Origin: Phycisphaerae bacterium
Lineage (GTDB): Bacteria > Planctomycetota > Phycisphaerae > Sedimentisphaerales > Anaerobacaceae
Reading direction: 5' to 3'
DNA: 6,453 bases
Assembly (NCBI GenBank): GCA_030667885.1
Contig: DAOUVA010000263.1
Location: forward strand, 1-6,453
The position numbers and the translations under genes were made by a program. The notes under the pieces are model-generated. The model had not been told where the DNA came from, searched no databases, and saw nothing but the letters and a program-made list of their open reading frames with translations. Shown one piece after another: positions 1-5,219 of the stretch (its first letter is position 1; every line of letters begins with the position of its first letter).

Positions 1-341
1 CTGACTCTCTGCCAGCGGGTGCGGTTGCCGGTGCGGGAGAAGTCCAGAAACAGGTCATCAGGCTGGTCGGGAATAGGTTGTTGCAGAAGCTTTTCTGCGT
101 CGAGGATTATTTTCTGAAATGAATCATTTCCGGCCAGTTTTTTCCATGCGTTCCTGTCAGAAATGGGCGAACCAAAGCCTGCCGGCTTTTCAGGAAGTAG
201 CGTAGAGATGTATTTGATGCGATTTTGGTCGATTGTGTCAGCTGCTCCAAGGGCGGTTCCCTGGGAGATGATTATGCTGCTGGTCAATAGTGCCAGAGTT
301 ACCACATAGAAAAACATCGAACAATTTGTCATTTGTTTCAT
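1..341 (-). CDS. Secreted heparinase II/III-like polysaccharide lyase, N-terminal part (runs off left edge)
   Basis: The 113 visible residues begin with a signal peptide: a short polar start, a hydrophobic core at about residues 9-25, and a small-residue cleavage region near 30-34 (ALGAAD). After it come 'LPEKPAGFGSPISDRNAW' (49-66) and 'DLFLDFSRTGNRTRWQRV' (96-113). The second stretch is what I recall as the opening of the alpha-helical domain of heparinase II/III-like proteins in Planctomycetota and Bacteroidota, which cleave uronic-acid-containing polysaccharides by beta-elimination outside the cytoplasm. No catalytic residue lies in the visible part, so substrate cannot be judged. I chose the ATG at 339-341 because AGGA at 351-354 sits 9 bases upstream; a second in-frame ATG at 330-332 is less well placed. 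The gene is divergent from everything else in the window and has its own upstream region with repeats. The family call rests on memory of the motif and is moderate; that it is an exported protein is firmer. Confidence 0.62.
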   Translation of the reverse strand, partial: MKQMTNCSMFFYVVTLALLTSSIIISQGTALGAADTIDQNRIKYISTLLPEKPAGFGSPISDRNAWKKLAGNDSFQKIILDAEKLLQQPIPDQPDDLFLDFSRTGNRTRWQRV

Positions 342-390
342 TGCGATTATTCCTTTCCAAAGAAAGCTAATATGTATTGTTGAATTTACC

Positions 391-404
391 TGGAACGGTT
401 TCCT
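391..404. promoter_or_regulatory. Operator-like palindrome GGAA-N4-TTCC
   Basis: TGGAACGGTTTCCT contains the dyad GGAA-CGGT-TTCC directly downstream of the candidate -10 of the lyase gene, so it would lie at or just after the transcription start. The form recalls LacI-family operators (such as TGGAAACGTTTCCA), a family that often controls carbohydrate genes, but the central CG is not symmetric and the site is short enough to arise by chance. Confidence 0.25.
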
Positions 405-432
405 TTTATAACAAATGTATCAATTACACAAA
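405..432 (-). promoter_or_regulatory. Possible promoter of the lyase gene
   Basis: On the minus strand, TATAAA (405-410) is preceded by TTTGTG (427-432) at a 16-base spacing, a passable sigma-70-like pair lying about 65 bases before the start codon. The -35 match is poor, so this is only a candidate. The spacer and -35 overlap one copy of the direct repeat ATGTATCA. Confidence 0.25.
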
Positions 433-446
433 CACCGGATGTATCA
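415..446. repeat. Direct repeat ATGTATCA, two copies 24 bp apart
   Basis: The octamer ATGTATCA occurs at 415-422 and 439-446, a 24-base period, within and upstream of the candidate promoter of the lyase gene. Spacing of a little over two helical turns fits binding of a tandem activator on one face of the DNA. This is inference; only the repeat itself is seen. Confidence 0.35.
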
Positions 447-493
447 CCTGCAAACTCTGATAAAATTCCTCATTTACCTTACTTTCAATCTCC

Positions 494-538
494 TTGTTCC
501 AATAAGAACCTTGTGATTTCCCAAATTTGTTGGAACAA
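494..538. repeat. Inverted repeat TTGTTCCAA / TTGGAACAA
   Basis: A perfect 9-bp inverted repeat has its left arm at 494-502 and right arm at 530-538, separated by 27 bases. No T-tract follows on either strand, so it is not a terminator. It could be a regulator site or an RNA hairpin. The core GGAAC is shared with the palindrome at 391. Confidence 0.4.
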
Positions 539-876
539 CAGCAATCGCCTTTAGCGGAGGAAGTCCGGTGAAAACAAAGAGAAGTTCACTCTGCGCTGCT
601 CCTTAAAGGAATCATACTATATTTCAATGACAATAAAAGGCAAAAAGGAATTAATGGAAATGCCAATTGTTCTACATGAACAGAGAATATGCCCGAAAAA
701 ATGGTTTTGCTCCCGTCTTCACCTCGATATAGAATTCCTTTTAGGTGCCCTATTTTAAGAGGAATACCATGAGTGTGATGATTTGTGCCGAAATATCATT
801 TATTTTCTGACCTCGAATTAAGGAAGTGTTATTTCCTGACGATAAGATATTTGAAAACAAAGGCCTTGTAATTCAT

Positions 877-915
877 ATGGCGAGCGTTTGTGGAGGAGCG
901 CTCGCCATTTTTCTT
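877..915 (+). terminator. Strong Rho-independent terminator without an obvious gene
   Basis: ATGGCGAGCG (877-886) pairs perfectly with CGCTCGCCAT (899-908) around a 12-base loop, giving a GC-rich 10-bp stem followed directly by TTTTTCTT. On the minus strand the bases after the stem are ATGAATTAC, not T-rich, so it works for plus-strand transcripts. No convincing plus-strand gene lies upstream inside the window, which makes it notable. Confidence 0.75.
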
Positions 916-1033
916 GCCCCCAAGCTTATAGCCGTTTTGAATCCCATGTTCTGATAAAGTGTCCGCCTGAAGACGCCGATGGATAGTATAGTGATGAAAA
1001 GTAAGTTTATTTTCTTGTGAAAGGGGATAAATT

Positions 1034-1294
1034 ATGATTCGCGAGGAGAAACCTCAAGTTCTAAAAGAGTCTCAACAAACAGCATCCGAAGCACCTCAGA
1101 AAACGCCTTTTACCAAGGCCATTGAGACGAATCCAAGATTAGCTGCCGCATACTACGACCGTGCGAATTCATTCTACAACAAAGGAGAATACGATAAAGT
1201 CTGGGATGATATTGATAGGGCACGGAGTATGGGGTATCAGGTCCCAAAAAAGTTTCTCAAGACCCTTCGTAAAGTGTCAGGAAGAGAAAGATAA
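1034..1294 (+). CDS. Short TPR protein, probable remnant of a longer TPR protein
   Basis: The 86 residues open with a polar, low-complexity stretch (1-25) and then hold the end of one helix (KAIETNPRL, 28-36) and one full tetratricopeptide repeat (about 37-70) with the usual small and aromatic positions (Y40/Y41, A44, F47, Y48, G51, Y53, D54, A63). The tail 'GYQVPKKFLKTLRKVSGRER' is the kind of C-terminal cap that closes TPR proteins in Planctomycetota and Omnitrophota. TPRs are scaffolds for protein contacts; a single repeat is fewer than most folded arrays have. I accept the ATG at 1034 because GAAAGGGGA (1019-1027) sits 6 bases upstream. Just before it, ATG at 994 encodes MKSKFIFL then a stop (TGA 1018-1020), which looks like the beginning of an export signal cut off by a nonsense or frameshift change. 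The gene lies 83 bases before the lipoprotein gene in the same direction and may be co-transcribed with it. The TPR call is good; whether it is functional is open. Confidence 0.62.
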   Translation: MIREEKPQVLKESQQTASEAPQKTPFTKAIETNPRLAAAYYDRANSFYNKGEYDKVWDDIDRARSMGYQVPKKFLKTLRKVSGRER

Positions 1295-1365
1295 AATATT
1301 TCTCTTTTGTAATGAGCAGCAAAAGGGATTATTGGGACAACACCAGATCATAGAAATTGGAAGTT

Positions 1366-1370
1366 GGAAG
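1366..1370 (+). promoter_or_regulatory. Ribosome binding site that favours the GTG start at 1378
   Basis: GGAAG at 1366-1370 lies 7 bases before GTG 1378-1380. The longer frame can begin with TTG at 1357, but only the GTG has a well-spaced site and gives a compact lipoprotein signal peptide. Confidence 0.5.
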
Positions 1371-1377
1371 ATTGTCA

Positions 1378-2847
1378 GTGAGAAATAAACTGTTAATGTT
1401 TGTACTGGCTTTTTGTCTTTGCGCAGCGGGTTGTGCCGCGTATTCAAAGAAGCCGATTGAAGAAGTTGAGCCAGTTGAGTTTCCGGCCGGCCGTATTTTG
1501 ACATTGTCGGAGGAGCAACTACTTTTCCTGGACTGGCACATTGCGTATAGAAGCGGTGCTCATGTGACAGAAAAAAGGATTGTGCCCGGTCCGGCTGTAG
1601 AATTCGACATATATTTTCCGAGCAATAGTCCTGATAGTCGTTCTCTGGATATAGTCTCCAGCGGTGAAGGTGGAAGAGGCAACTTGGTGGGAGCCGACAT
1701 ACGCGATTATGAGATATTTGCTCTGAAGTTGACTCTGGTTTCCGTCAACGGACAAAGTGAGCCGGATATGAAGCAAAGGATTGTGGCCGGTGCGGTGATA
1801 GGGCCAACGGACAAGGGTAGATTGTGTACCTATGAGCCGGTCATATTGGGTCTTGCAGATACGGAAAAGACAGTGATTGCGAAGACTCCGGTGTCGGCGG
1901 ATAAGATTTATCAAATCGGTTTTCACGTCCATATGCAGAATCCACAGGACTGGGACCAGTCGGGCAGTATAATAAGACTCAGGGTAGAACCGGTGGTCGA
2001 AGAGGTCGATGCGAACGATGTCGCTGCAGCGGTATCCGATAATGTCGCCGAGACTCATTTCGCCACAGAAGACTCTTATTCGGCTGGGGCTCCGGTGATT
2101 ACCTCTATGCCTGTAACTACGGCTACCGCTGATATATTATATAGCTACGATGTTGACGCTATCGATCCGGATGTGGGAGATAGGCTGACATACTCCTTAA
2201 CCACCAAACCTGCCAATATGACTATAAATCCTGCAACCGGATTGATAATGTGGCAGCCTACGAGTGATCAGGGAGGGACTAATGAGGTGGTAGTTGTGAA
2301 GGTCACAGATAGCAACAGTATCCCGGCAGTAGCTACCCAATCATTTACTATCACCGTAAATCCGACTCCATACGAGGTAACTAAATTGGGGGTACTGAAT
2401 GGTTATAATCAAAGAAGCAGAAAAACGTTATTAGCAGACGGCAAAGTCAACCTTGTCCAGGCCGGTGATAATAAATGGATGGAAACCAACTTCGGATCAT
2501 TTACATCTTATATTTTTTCAGAAATAGCTATTCCGCCAAATGCTCTAATAAGGTCGGTCGTAGTGTTTGTCGAACACTTCGAGGAAGAGCGATTTGCCCA
2601 GGGAAAATTAGAATGGTCTATAGACATAGGCAGAGGCTGGCCGTTTAAGAGGGCTGTTTTGGCTTCAATAAAAGCAGAGGTGCATATAGGCGAATCTAAT
2701 GAGGCTGTTGACTCATGGGATATAACAAGCCTGGTTGATACCAATGAGAAAATAAATAACCTCCAGTTAGAAGTTAAGAATAATAACAACACTGTTAGCA
2801 GTAAAACATTAATAGATTATATCTATGTGGTAGTTACGTTGGAATAA
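1378..2847 (+). CDS. Lipoprotein with cadherin/He_PIG-like domain and C-terminal beta-sandwich domain
   Basis: From the GTG start the protein has 489 residues. Residues 1-19 (MRNKLLMFVLAFCLCAAGC) are a lipoprotein signal peptide with the acceptor cysteine at 19; AAG-C is a relaxed lipobox. Lipid anchoring on the periplasmic face or outer membrane is expected. Residues about 35-210 are rich in alternating hydrophobic strands and look like a beta-sandwich, not recognised further. Residues about 238-328 match the putative-Ig/cadherin-like type: 'DAIDPDVGDRLTYSLTTKP', then 'NPATGLIMWQPTSDQGG' and 'VVVVKVTDSN', ending 'FTITVNP'. These modules carry calcium or carbohydrate contacts in many surface proteins. 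Residues 330-489 form another all-beta domain that recalls jelly-roll modules with 'WDITSLV'. There is no sorting signal or transmembrane segment at the C-terminus. Base composition falls from roughly 50% GC in the first half to about 37% after 2400, hinting that the last domain has another origin. No function beyond surface display can be named. Confidence 0.8.
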   Translation: MRNKLLMFVLAFCLCAAGCAAYSKKPIEEVEPVEFPAGRILTLSEEQLLFLDWHIAYRSGAHVTEKRIVPGPAVEFDIYFPSNSPDSRSLDIVSSGEGGRGNLVGADIRDYEIFALKLTLVSVNGQSEPDMKQRIVAGAVIGPTDKGRLCTYEPVILGLADTEKTVIAKTPVSADKIYQIGFHVHMQNPQDWDQSGSIIRLRVEPVVEEVDANDVAAAVSDNVAETHFATEDSYSAGAPVITSMPVTTATADILYSYDVDAIDPDVGDRLTYSLTTKPANMTINPATGLIMWQPTSDQGGTNEVVVVKVTDSNSIPAVATQSFTITVNPTPYEVTKLGVLNGYNQRSRKTLLADGKVNLVQAGDNKWMETNFGSFTSYIFSEIAIPPNALIRSVVVFVEHFEEERFAQGKLEWSIDIGRGWPFKRAVLASIKAEVHIGESNEAVDSWDITSLVDTNEKINNLQLEVKNNNNTVSSKTLIDYIYVVVTLE

Positions 2848-2942
2848 TTCTGCGTTGAGAAGCAGCCCTCCAAATTTCACAATCTGGTGTTTATGGTCTT
2901 GCCGAAAATAAAATGTATTGCCGATAGCGAAGGTTGACGGTG

Positions 2943-3077
2943 CTATGCGCACAGAAATATACTTATTAGCACTATCAAGTTGACCGCGATTACTACGATT
3001 AAAAGTTTATGCCCAATGGAAGTGAAATCATCTGTTGCAGGTATTGGCTCATTTTCAATGACAATTGTGTCTTGCAT
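2943..3077 (-). CDS. Possible 44-residue single-pass membrane peptide
   Basis: The frame encodes MQDTIVIENEPIPATDDF at its start, a polar, acidic N-terminal segment (1-21), followed by GHK and one unbroken hydrophobic helix from about residue 25 to 43 that ends at the C-terminus (FLCA). That is the layout of a tail-anchored small membrane protein. The ATG at 3075-3077 is preceded by AGGAAAGG (3086-3093 on the opposite strand) at 8 bases, a strong ribosome site. A longer version from TTG at about 3111 exists but has no such site. It stands alone on the minus strand between the lipoprotein gene and gspC; no promoter or terminator for it is clear. I do not recognise the family and give no function. 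AT-rich DNA makes chance hydrophobic frames fairly common, so the ribosome site is the main support. Confidence 0.42.
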   Translation of the reverse strand: MQDTIVIENEPIPATDDFTSIGHKLLIVVIAVNLIVLISIFLCA

Positions 3078-3085
3078 TGTTTCGA

Positions 3086-3093
3086 CCTTTCCT
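3086..3093 (-). promoter_or_regulatory. Strong ribosome binding site for the 44-residue peptide
   Basis: On the minus strand this reads AGGAAAGG, 8 bases before the ATG. It is one of the better Shine-Dalgarno sequences in the window and selects the ATG over the upstream TTG. Confidence 0.4.
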
Positions 3094-3367
3094 GAATTGT
3101 CGAAGATTTTCAAAATAGATATACATATATCAATGAACTACAGAATATATTTTATCAATAATGCACAGTAAAAATGAAGCAGGGAATTCCTGAATATAGA
3201 TTCCGCCAAGCCTATATCTGGATTGGCAAAAGGATGATATCCGGTAAGCTGAGTTTGTGAATTAAAATGGGCTGTACGCAGCGGATGGGGTCGGAAGTTG
3301 ATTTTCTTGCTAAATAATACACTATCTGTATCGTTGAATGTGAAAGATTGGGGTATGTATTTTAAGA

Positions 3368-3409
3368 GCGGGCCGAGAGAGGAGATGGAGATGTGGTAAC
3401 TCGGCCCGC
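3368..3409. repeat. GC-rich perfect hairpin with purine-rich loop
   Basis: GCGGGCCGAG (3368-3377) pairs perfectly with CTCGGCCCGC (3400-3409). The 22-base loop contains GGAGATGGAG. There is no T-tract on either side, so it is not a simple terminator. It stands out as a GC-rich block within AT-rich DNA. Confidence 0.6.
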
Positions 3410-3937
3410 GTAGCACCACTCCCTTATAGTATTATACGATTGGCAGCTGGTTCGGGTTCTATCATTAACAAATGGAATAGGCCCTGCGGTAAGGAGGAAA
3501 AAGGAGGCTGGTGATGTCCTTCTCATAAATTGCATCCGGCAATAGAATGCTGATTGATTAGATAAAAAATACAAACAGATGAAATGAAAAGCGATCCTGT
3601 TTTATTACAAGCATGTAAAAAATTCTCATAAAACACTTGCTTTTTTTTTGAAGTCCGATAAAATGACTCCTTGTTTAGTATCAATAAGGATAATTTTATA
3701 ATATAAACAAATAGATTCGCCATATTACACAGAGTATTTTGGAGAAGTATCATCCCGATTATAACATTTTTCTCAGGTTGTTTGCGTTTCATGTTAAGGC
3801 TAAATCTCAATTAGTGCGTATTCTGTTTGGTGGTTTAGCTAATGTTTGTTAAGGCTTTTTCAAGGCACTTGTAGCCTATGTCAATGGATTCTAAGAGGTG
3901 AATAGTGTATTTATCAAGCTTGGGGATTTAATAAAAA

Positions 3938-4837
3938 ATGAAGGGCGTTTTAGAAATACGCAAATTGCTTTGGCTTATAAATGCGGTTTTGATTGCAATT
4001 CTGGTGTATATCATAGTTGGTTTCATCCCTGGTGACTATGCAGGGATGAGTACCTTTGCCAATCCAATTCCTATTAAAGAAAAAGTGGAAATTATCCCTT
4101 GTGAGAATCCTTTGTTGCCAGGCAAGCATAAGATTATTGTGGAGCGGAATATTTTCGACTCTTCAAAATTGAGTCCGGCCAAGGAGAATCCGCAGTGGGA
4201 AAAAACTGAAGCTCCGATATCTATTCTTAAATCGCAATTTCGATTACTTGCCACAGTCGCAGGAGATGAGGAAGTTGCTTGTGCTGTGATTGAAAATTTG
4301 AAATCTAAGGTACAGGATATTTATAAGACTGGAGATATTATTGGCGGGGTACAGATTGAAAGAATTGAGCGAAACAAAGTATTCGTTTTATACAGGGAGC
4401 ATCATGAGGTATTAAGCTTGCATATAGCATGTGGAGTTTTAGAGCCTTTTGATAAAAACGAAGAACCAGCTATAGCCCAAAAACAAAATTTAACTGAATC
4501 TGTAAAAGTTGTTTCGCCCTTTGAGAGAGGAATAGATAAGAGAGCATTTGCAACACAAGTTCCGCCAATAGAAGTCTTTTTAGAAAAAATGGAAGTAGCT
4601 CCTTACGTTATAAATGGACAGCAAGAGGGATTGTGTATAACAGGTTTGGATGATTTGAGTATGGCCGGGTATTTTGGATTTAAGAATGGTGATATTATTC
4701 AGAATGTAAATGGACAGGTGTTAACCGATAAGCAAAAGGTTTTTCAGATACTTAAAAAAGCCCGGTCACAATCTTCGTTAAACGTTCAACTTTTGCGAAA
4801 TAAGCAAGAGATGGATCTTTCATTCGAACTAAATTAA
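3938..4837 (+). CDS. gspC: Type II secretion system protein GspC (PulC-like), HR plus PDZ domains
   Basis: The 299 residues show the GspC plan. A short cytoplasmic start is followed by one transmembrane helix (about 10-30, LLWLINAVLIAILVYIIVGF). The homology region is at about 65-162: 'VERNIFDSSKL' (68-78), 'LLATVAGDEEVACAVIE' (103-119), 'DIYKTGDIIGGVQIERIERNKVFVLY' split around 127-152. A linker leads to a PDZ domain at about 219-299 with the binding-loop region and the hallmark 'GFKNGDIIQNVNG' (247-259). In type II secretion GspC sits in the inner membrane and binds the periplasmic N-domains of the secretin GspD, with the PDZ domain affecting substrate choice. The length matches the usual 270-300 residues. 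An in-frame stop directly upstream (TAA) makes ATG 3938 the first possible ATG start; GGGGA at 3922-3926 is 11 bases away, a rather wide spacing. No other gsp gene is in the window, which is unusual for GspC, though scattered gsp genes do occur. The family call is strong. Confidence 0.85.
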   Translation: MKGVLEIRKLLWLINAVLIAILVYIIVGFIPGDYAGMSTFANPIPIKEKVEIIPCENPLLPGKHKIIVERNIFDSSKLSPAKENPQWEKTEAPISILKSQFRLLATVAGDEEVACAVIENLKSKVQDIYKTGDIIGGVQIERIERNKVFVLYREHHEVLSLHIACGVLEPFDKNEEPAIAQKQNLTESVKVVSPFERGIDKRAFATQVPPIEVFLEKMEVAPYVINGQQEGLCITGLDDLSMAGYFGFKNGDIIQNVNGQVLTDKQKVFQILKKARSQSSLNVQLLRNKQEMDLSFELN

Positions 4838-4971
4838 CGATTATATCATCCGCTGTTTATCGTGTAAAAAATCCTGATTTATGAGCTGGATTGGCCTGTT
4901 TGAACAATGAGAAGACCGCAAAATATCAGCCAAATATGAACAGGATAAAATATAAAAGGAAGAAGTTTTCA

Positions 4972-5001
4972 TTGACAAATAGTATTTGTGAAGGTTATAA
5001 T
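4972..5001 (+). promoter_or_regulatory. Consensus sigma-70 promoter (TTGACA - 18 bp - TATAAT)
   Basis: TTGACA at 4972-4977 and TATAAT at 4996-5001 are both exact consensus hexamers with an 18-base spacer. Transcription should begin near 5008. It points to the secreted protein gene at 5220 or to a short RNA ending at the T-tract at 5066-5072. Confidence 0.65.
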
Positions 5002-5046
5002 TTTAAACGATTGTAAATTTGAGTGGTTGTAGATTCATTGCTAAGA

Positions 5047-5072
5047 TCAGTACTGCTACTGAGGCTTTTTTT
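5047..5072 (+). terminator. Weak terminator or attenuator-like hairpin
   Basis: TCAGTA (5047-5052) and TACTGA (5057-5062) form a 6-bp stem with a CTGC loop, then GGC and seven T (5066-5072). The stem is short and AT-rich, so termination would be partial at best. It lies about 65 bases downstream of the likely transcription start, where an attenuator or the end of a small RNA would be. Confidence 0.35.
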
Positions 5073-5108
5073 GTGAATAATCTCAATCATAGTGGGTGTT
5101 TTTAGGAC

Positions 5109-5137
5109 ACAAACTTAAATGTAATAATTAAGTTTGT
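5109..5137. repeat. Perfect inverted repeat ACAAACTTAA / TTAAGTTTGT
   Basis: Two 10-base arms (5109-5118 and 5128-5137) are separated by ATGTAATAA. It lies between the promoter and the start codon of the gene at 5220 and has no T-tract after it. It may be an operator for a dimeric regulator or a leader hairpin. Confidence 0.5.
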
Positions 5138-5206
5138 ACAATTCGGTGTGAGCAGGGTGCTCATGATGAAAAAGAGGGAATCCTGATCTAATGTTTTAGC
5201 CTAAAT

Positions 5207-5212
5207 GGAGGG
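5207..5212 (+). promoter_or_regulatory. Ribosome binding site that decides the start at 5220
   Basis: GGAGGG lies 7 bases before ATG 5220. The upstream in-frame ATG at 5205 overlaps this site and has none of its own, so translation begins at 5220, which also gives a clean signal peptide. Confidence 0.6.
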
Positions 5213-5219
5213 TAACATA

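Larger units (their letters stand above)
342..1033. other. Long intergenic region between divergent genes
   Basis: This 692-base stretch has no reading frame I would call a gene. It holds the upstream region of the lyase gene (promoter, direct repeats and an operator-like palindrome at about 391-446), a 9-bp inverted repeat (494-538), and a strong plus-strand terminator (877-915). Three short plus-strand frames were read: GTG at 568-606 behind a good GGAGGAAG (12 residues, MKTKRSSLCAAP), ATG at 627-758 (43 residues, no clear ribosome site), and ATG at 771-812 (13 residues). None resembles a known protein. The first looks like the opening of a signal peptide that stops early, so decay of an older gene is possible. 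Confidence 0.5.
2848..3937. other. Gene-poor, AT-rich intergenic region
   Basis: Apart from the small minus-strand frame at 2943-3077 and the hairpin at 3368-3409, I see nothing recognisable here. Minus-strand frames of 70-95 codons at 3138-3810 lack ribosome sites and family resemblance. On the plus strand one frame reads in pieces from 3174 (28 residues to a TGA at 3258-3260, then 16 residues from ATG 3267 to TAA 3315-3317, and a further 42-codon piece to TAG at about 3537), as a decayed gene might, but no family was recognised. A run of nine T at 3641-3649 follows a poor, bulged hairpin. The region directly before gspC shows no clear promoter. Confidence 0.45.
4838..5219 (+). other. Intergenic region holding promoter and structured leader
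   Basis: This 382-base gap between gspC and the next plus-strand gene contains no gene. It has a consensus promoter (4972-5001), a weak terminator-like hairpin (5047-5072), a perfect 10-bp inverted repeat (5109-5137) and a small hairpin TGAGCA-GGG-TGCTCA (5149-5163). If transcription starts near 5008 the leader before the start codon at 5220 is about 210 bases long and structured. Confidence 0.5.

Noticed and set aside
556..568. GGAGGAAGTCCGG resembles the conserved GAGGAAAGTCCGG of RNase P RNA
   Set aside because: One A is missing and no other conserved RNase P region (the 3' ACAGAA segment or CR-IV) follows within the next 400 bases; a ribosome site is the simpler reading.
1519..2058. 179-codon minus-strand frame inside the lipoprotein gene
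   Set aside because: It is antisense to a well-supported gene and its translation has no recognisable features.
2980..3171. 63-codon plus-strand frame starting with TTG
   Set aside because: No ribosome site, and the opposite strand offers a better-supported small gene at the same place.
3608..3649. Hairpin followed by nine T, terminator-like on the plus strand
   Set aside because: The stem is 7 bp with a two-base bulge, AT-rich and with a 16-base loop; no plus-strand gene precedes it.
3138..3810. Three minus-strand reading frames of 70-95 codons (3138-3419, 3362-3574, 3523-3810)
   Set aside because: They overlap each other, lack ribosome sites, and their translations show no domain, signal or known family; AT-rich non-coding DNA explains them.
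5161..5187. Mini-frame MMKKRES before the surface protein gene
   Set aside because: Seven codons without a ribosome site or runs of regulatory codons; not a convincing leader peptide.
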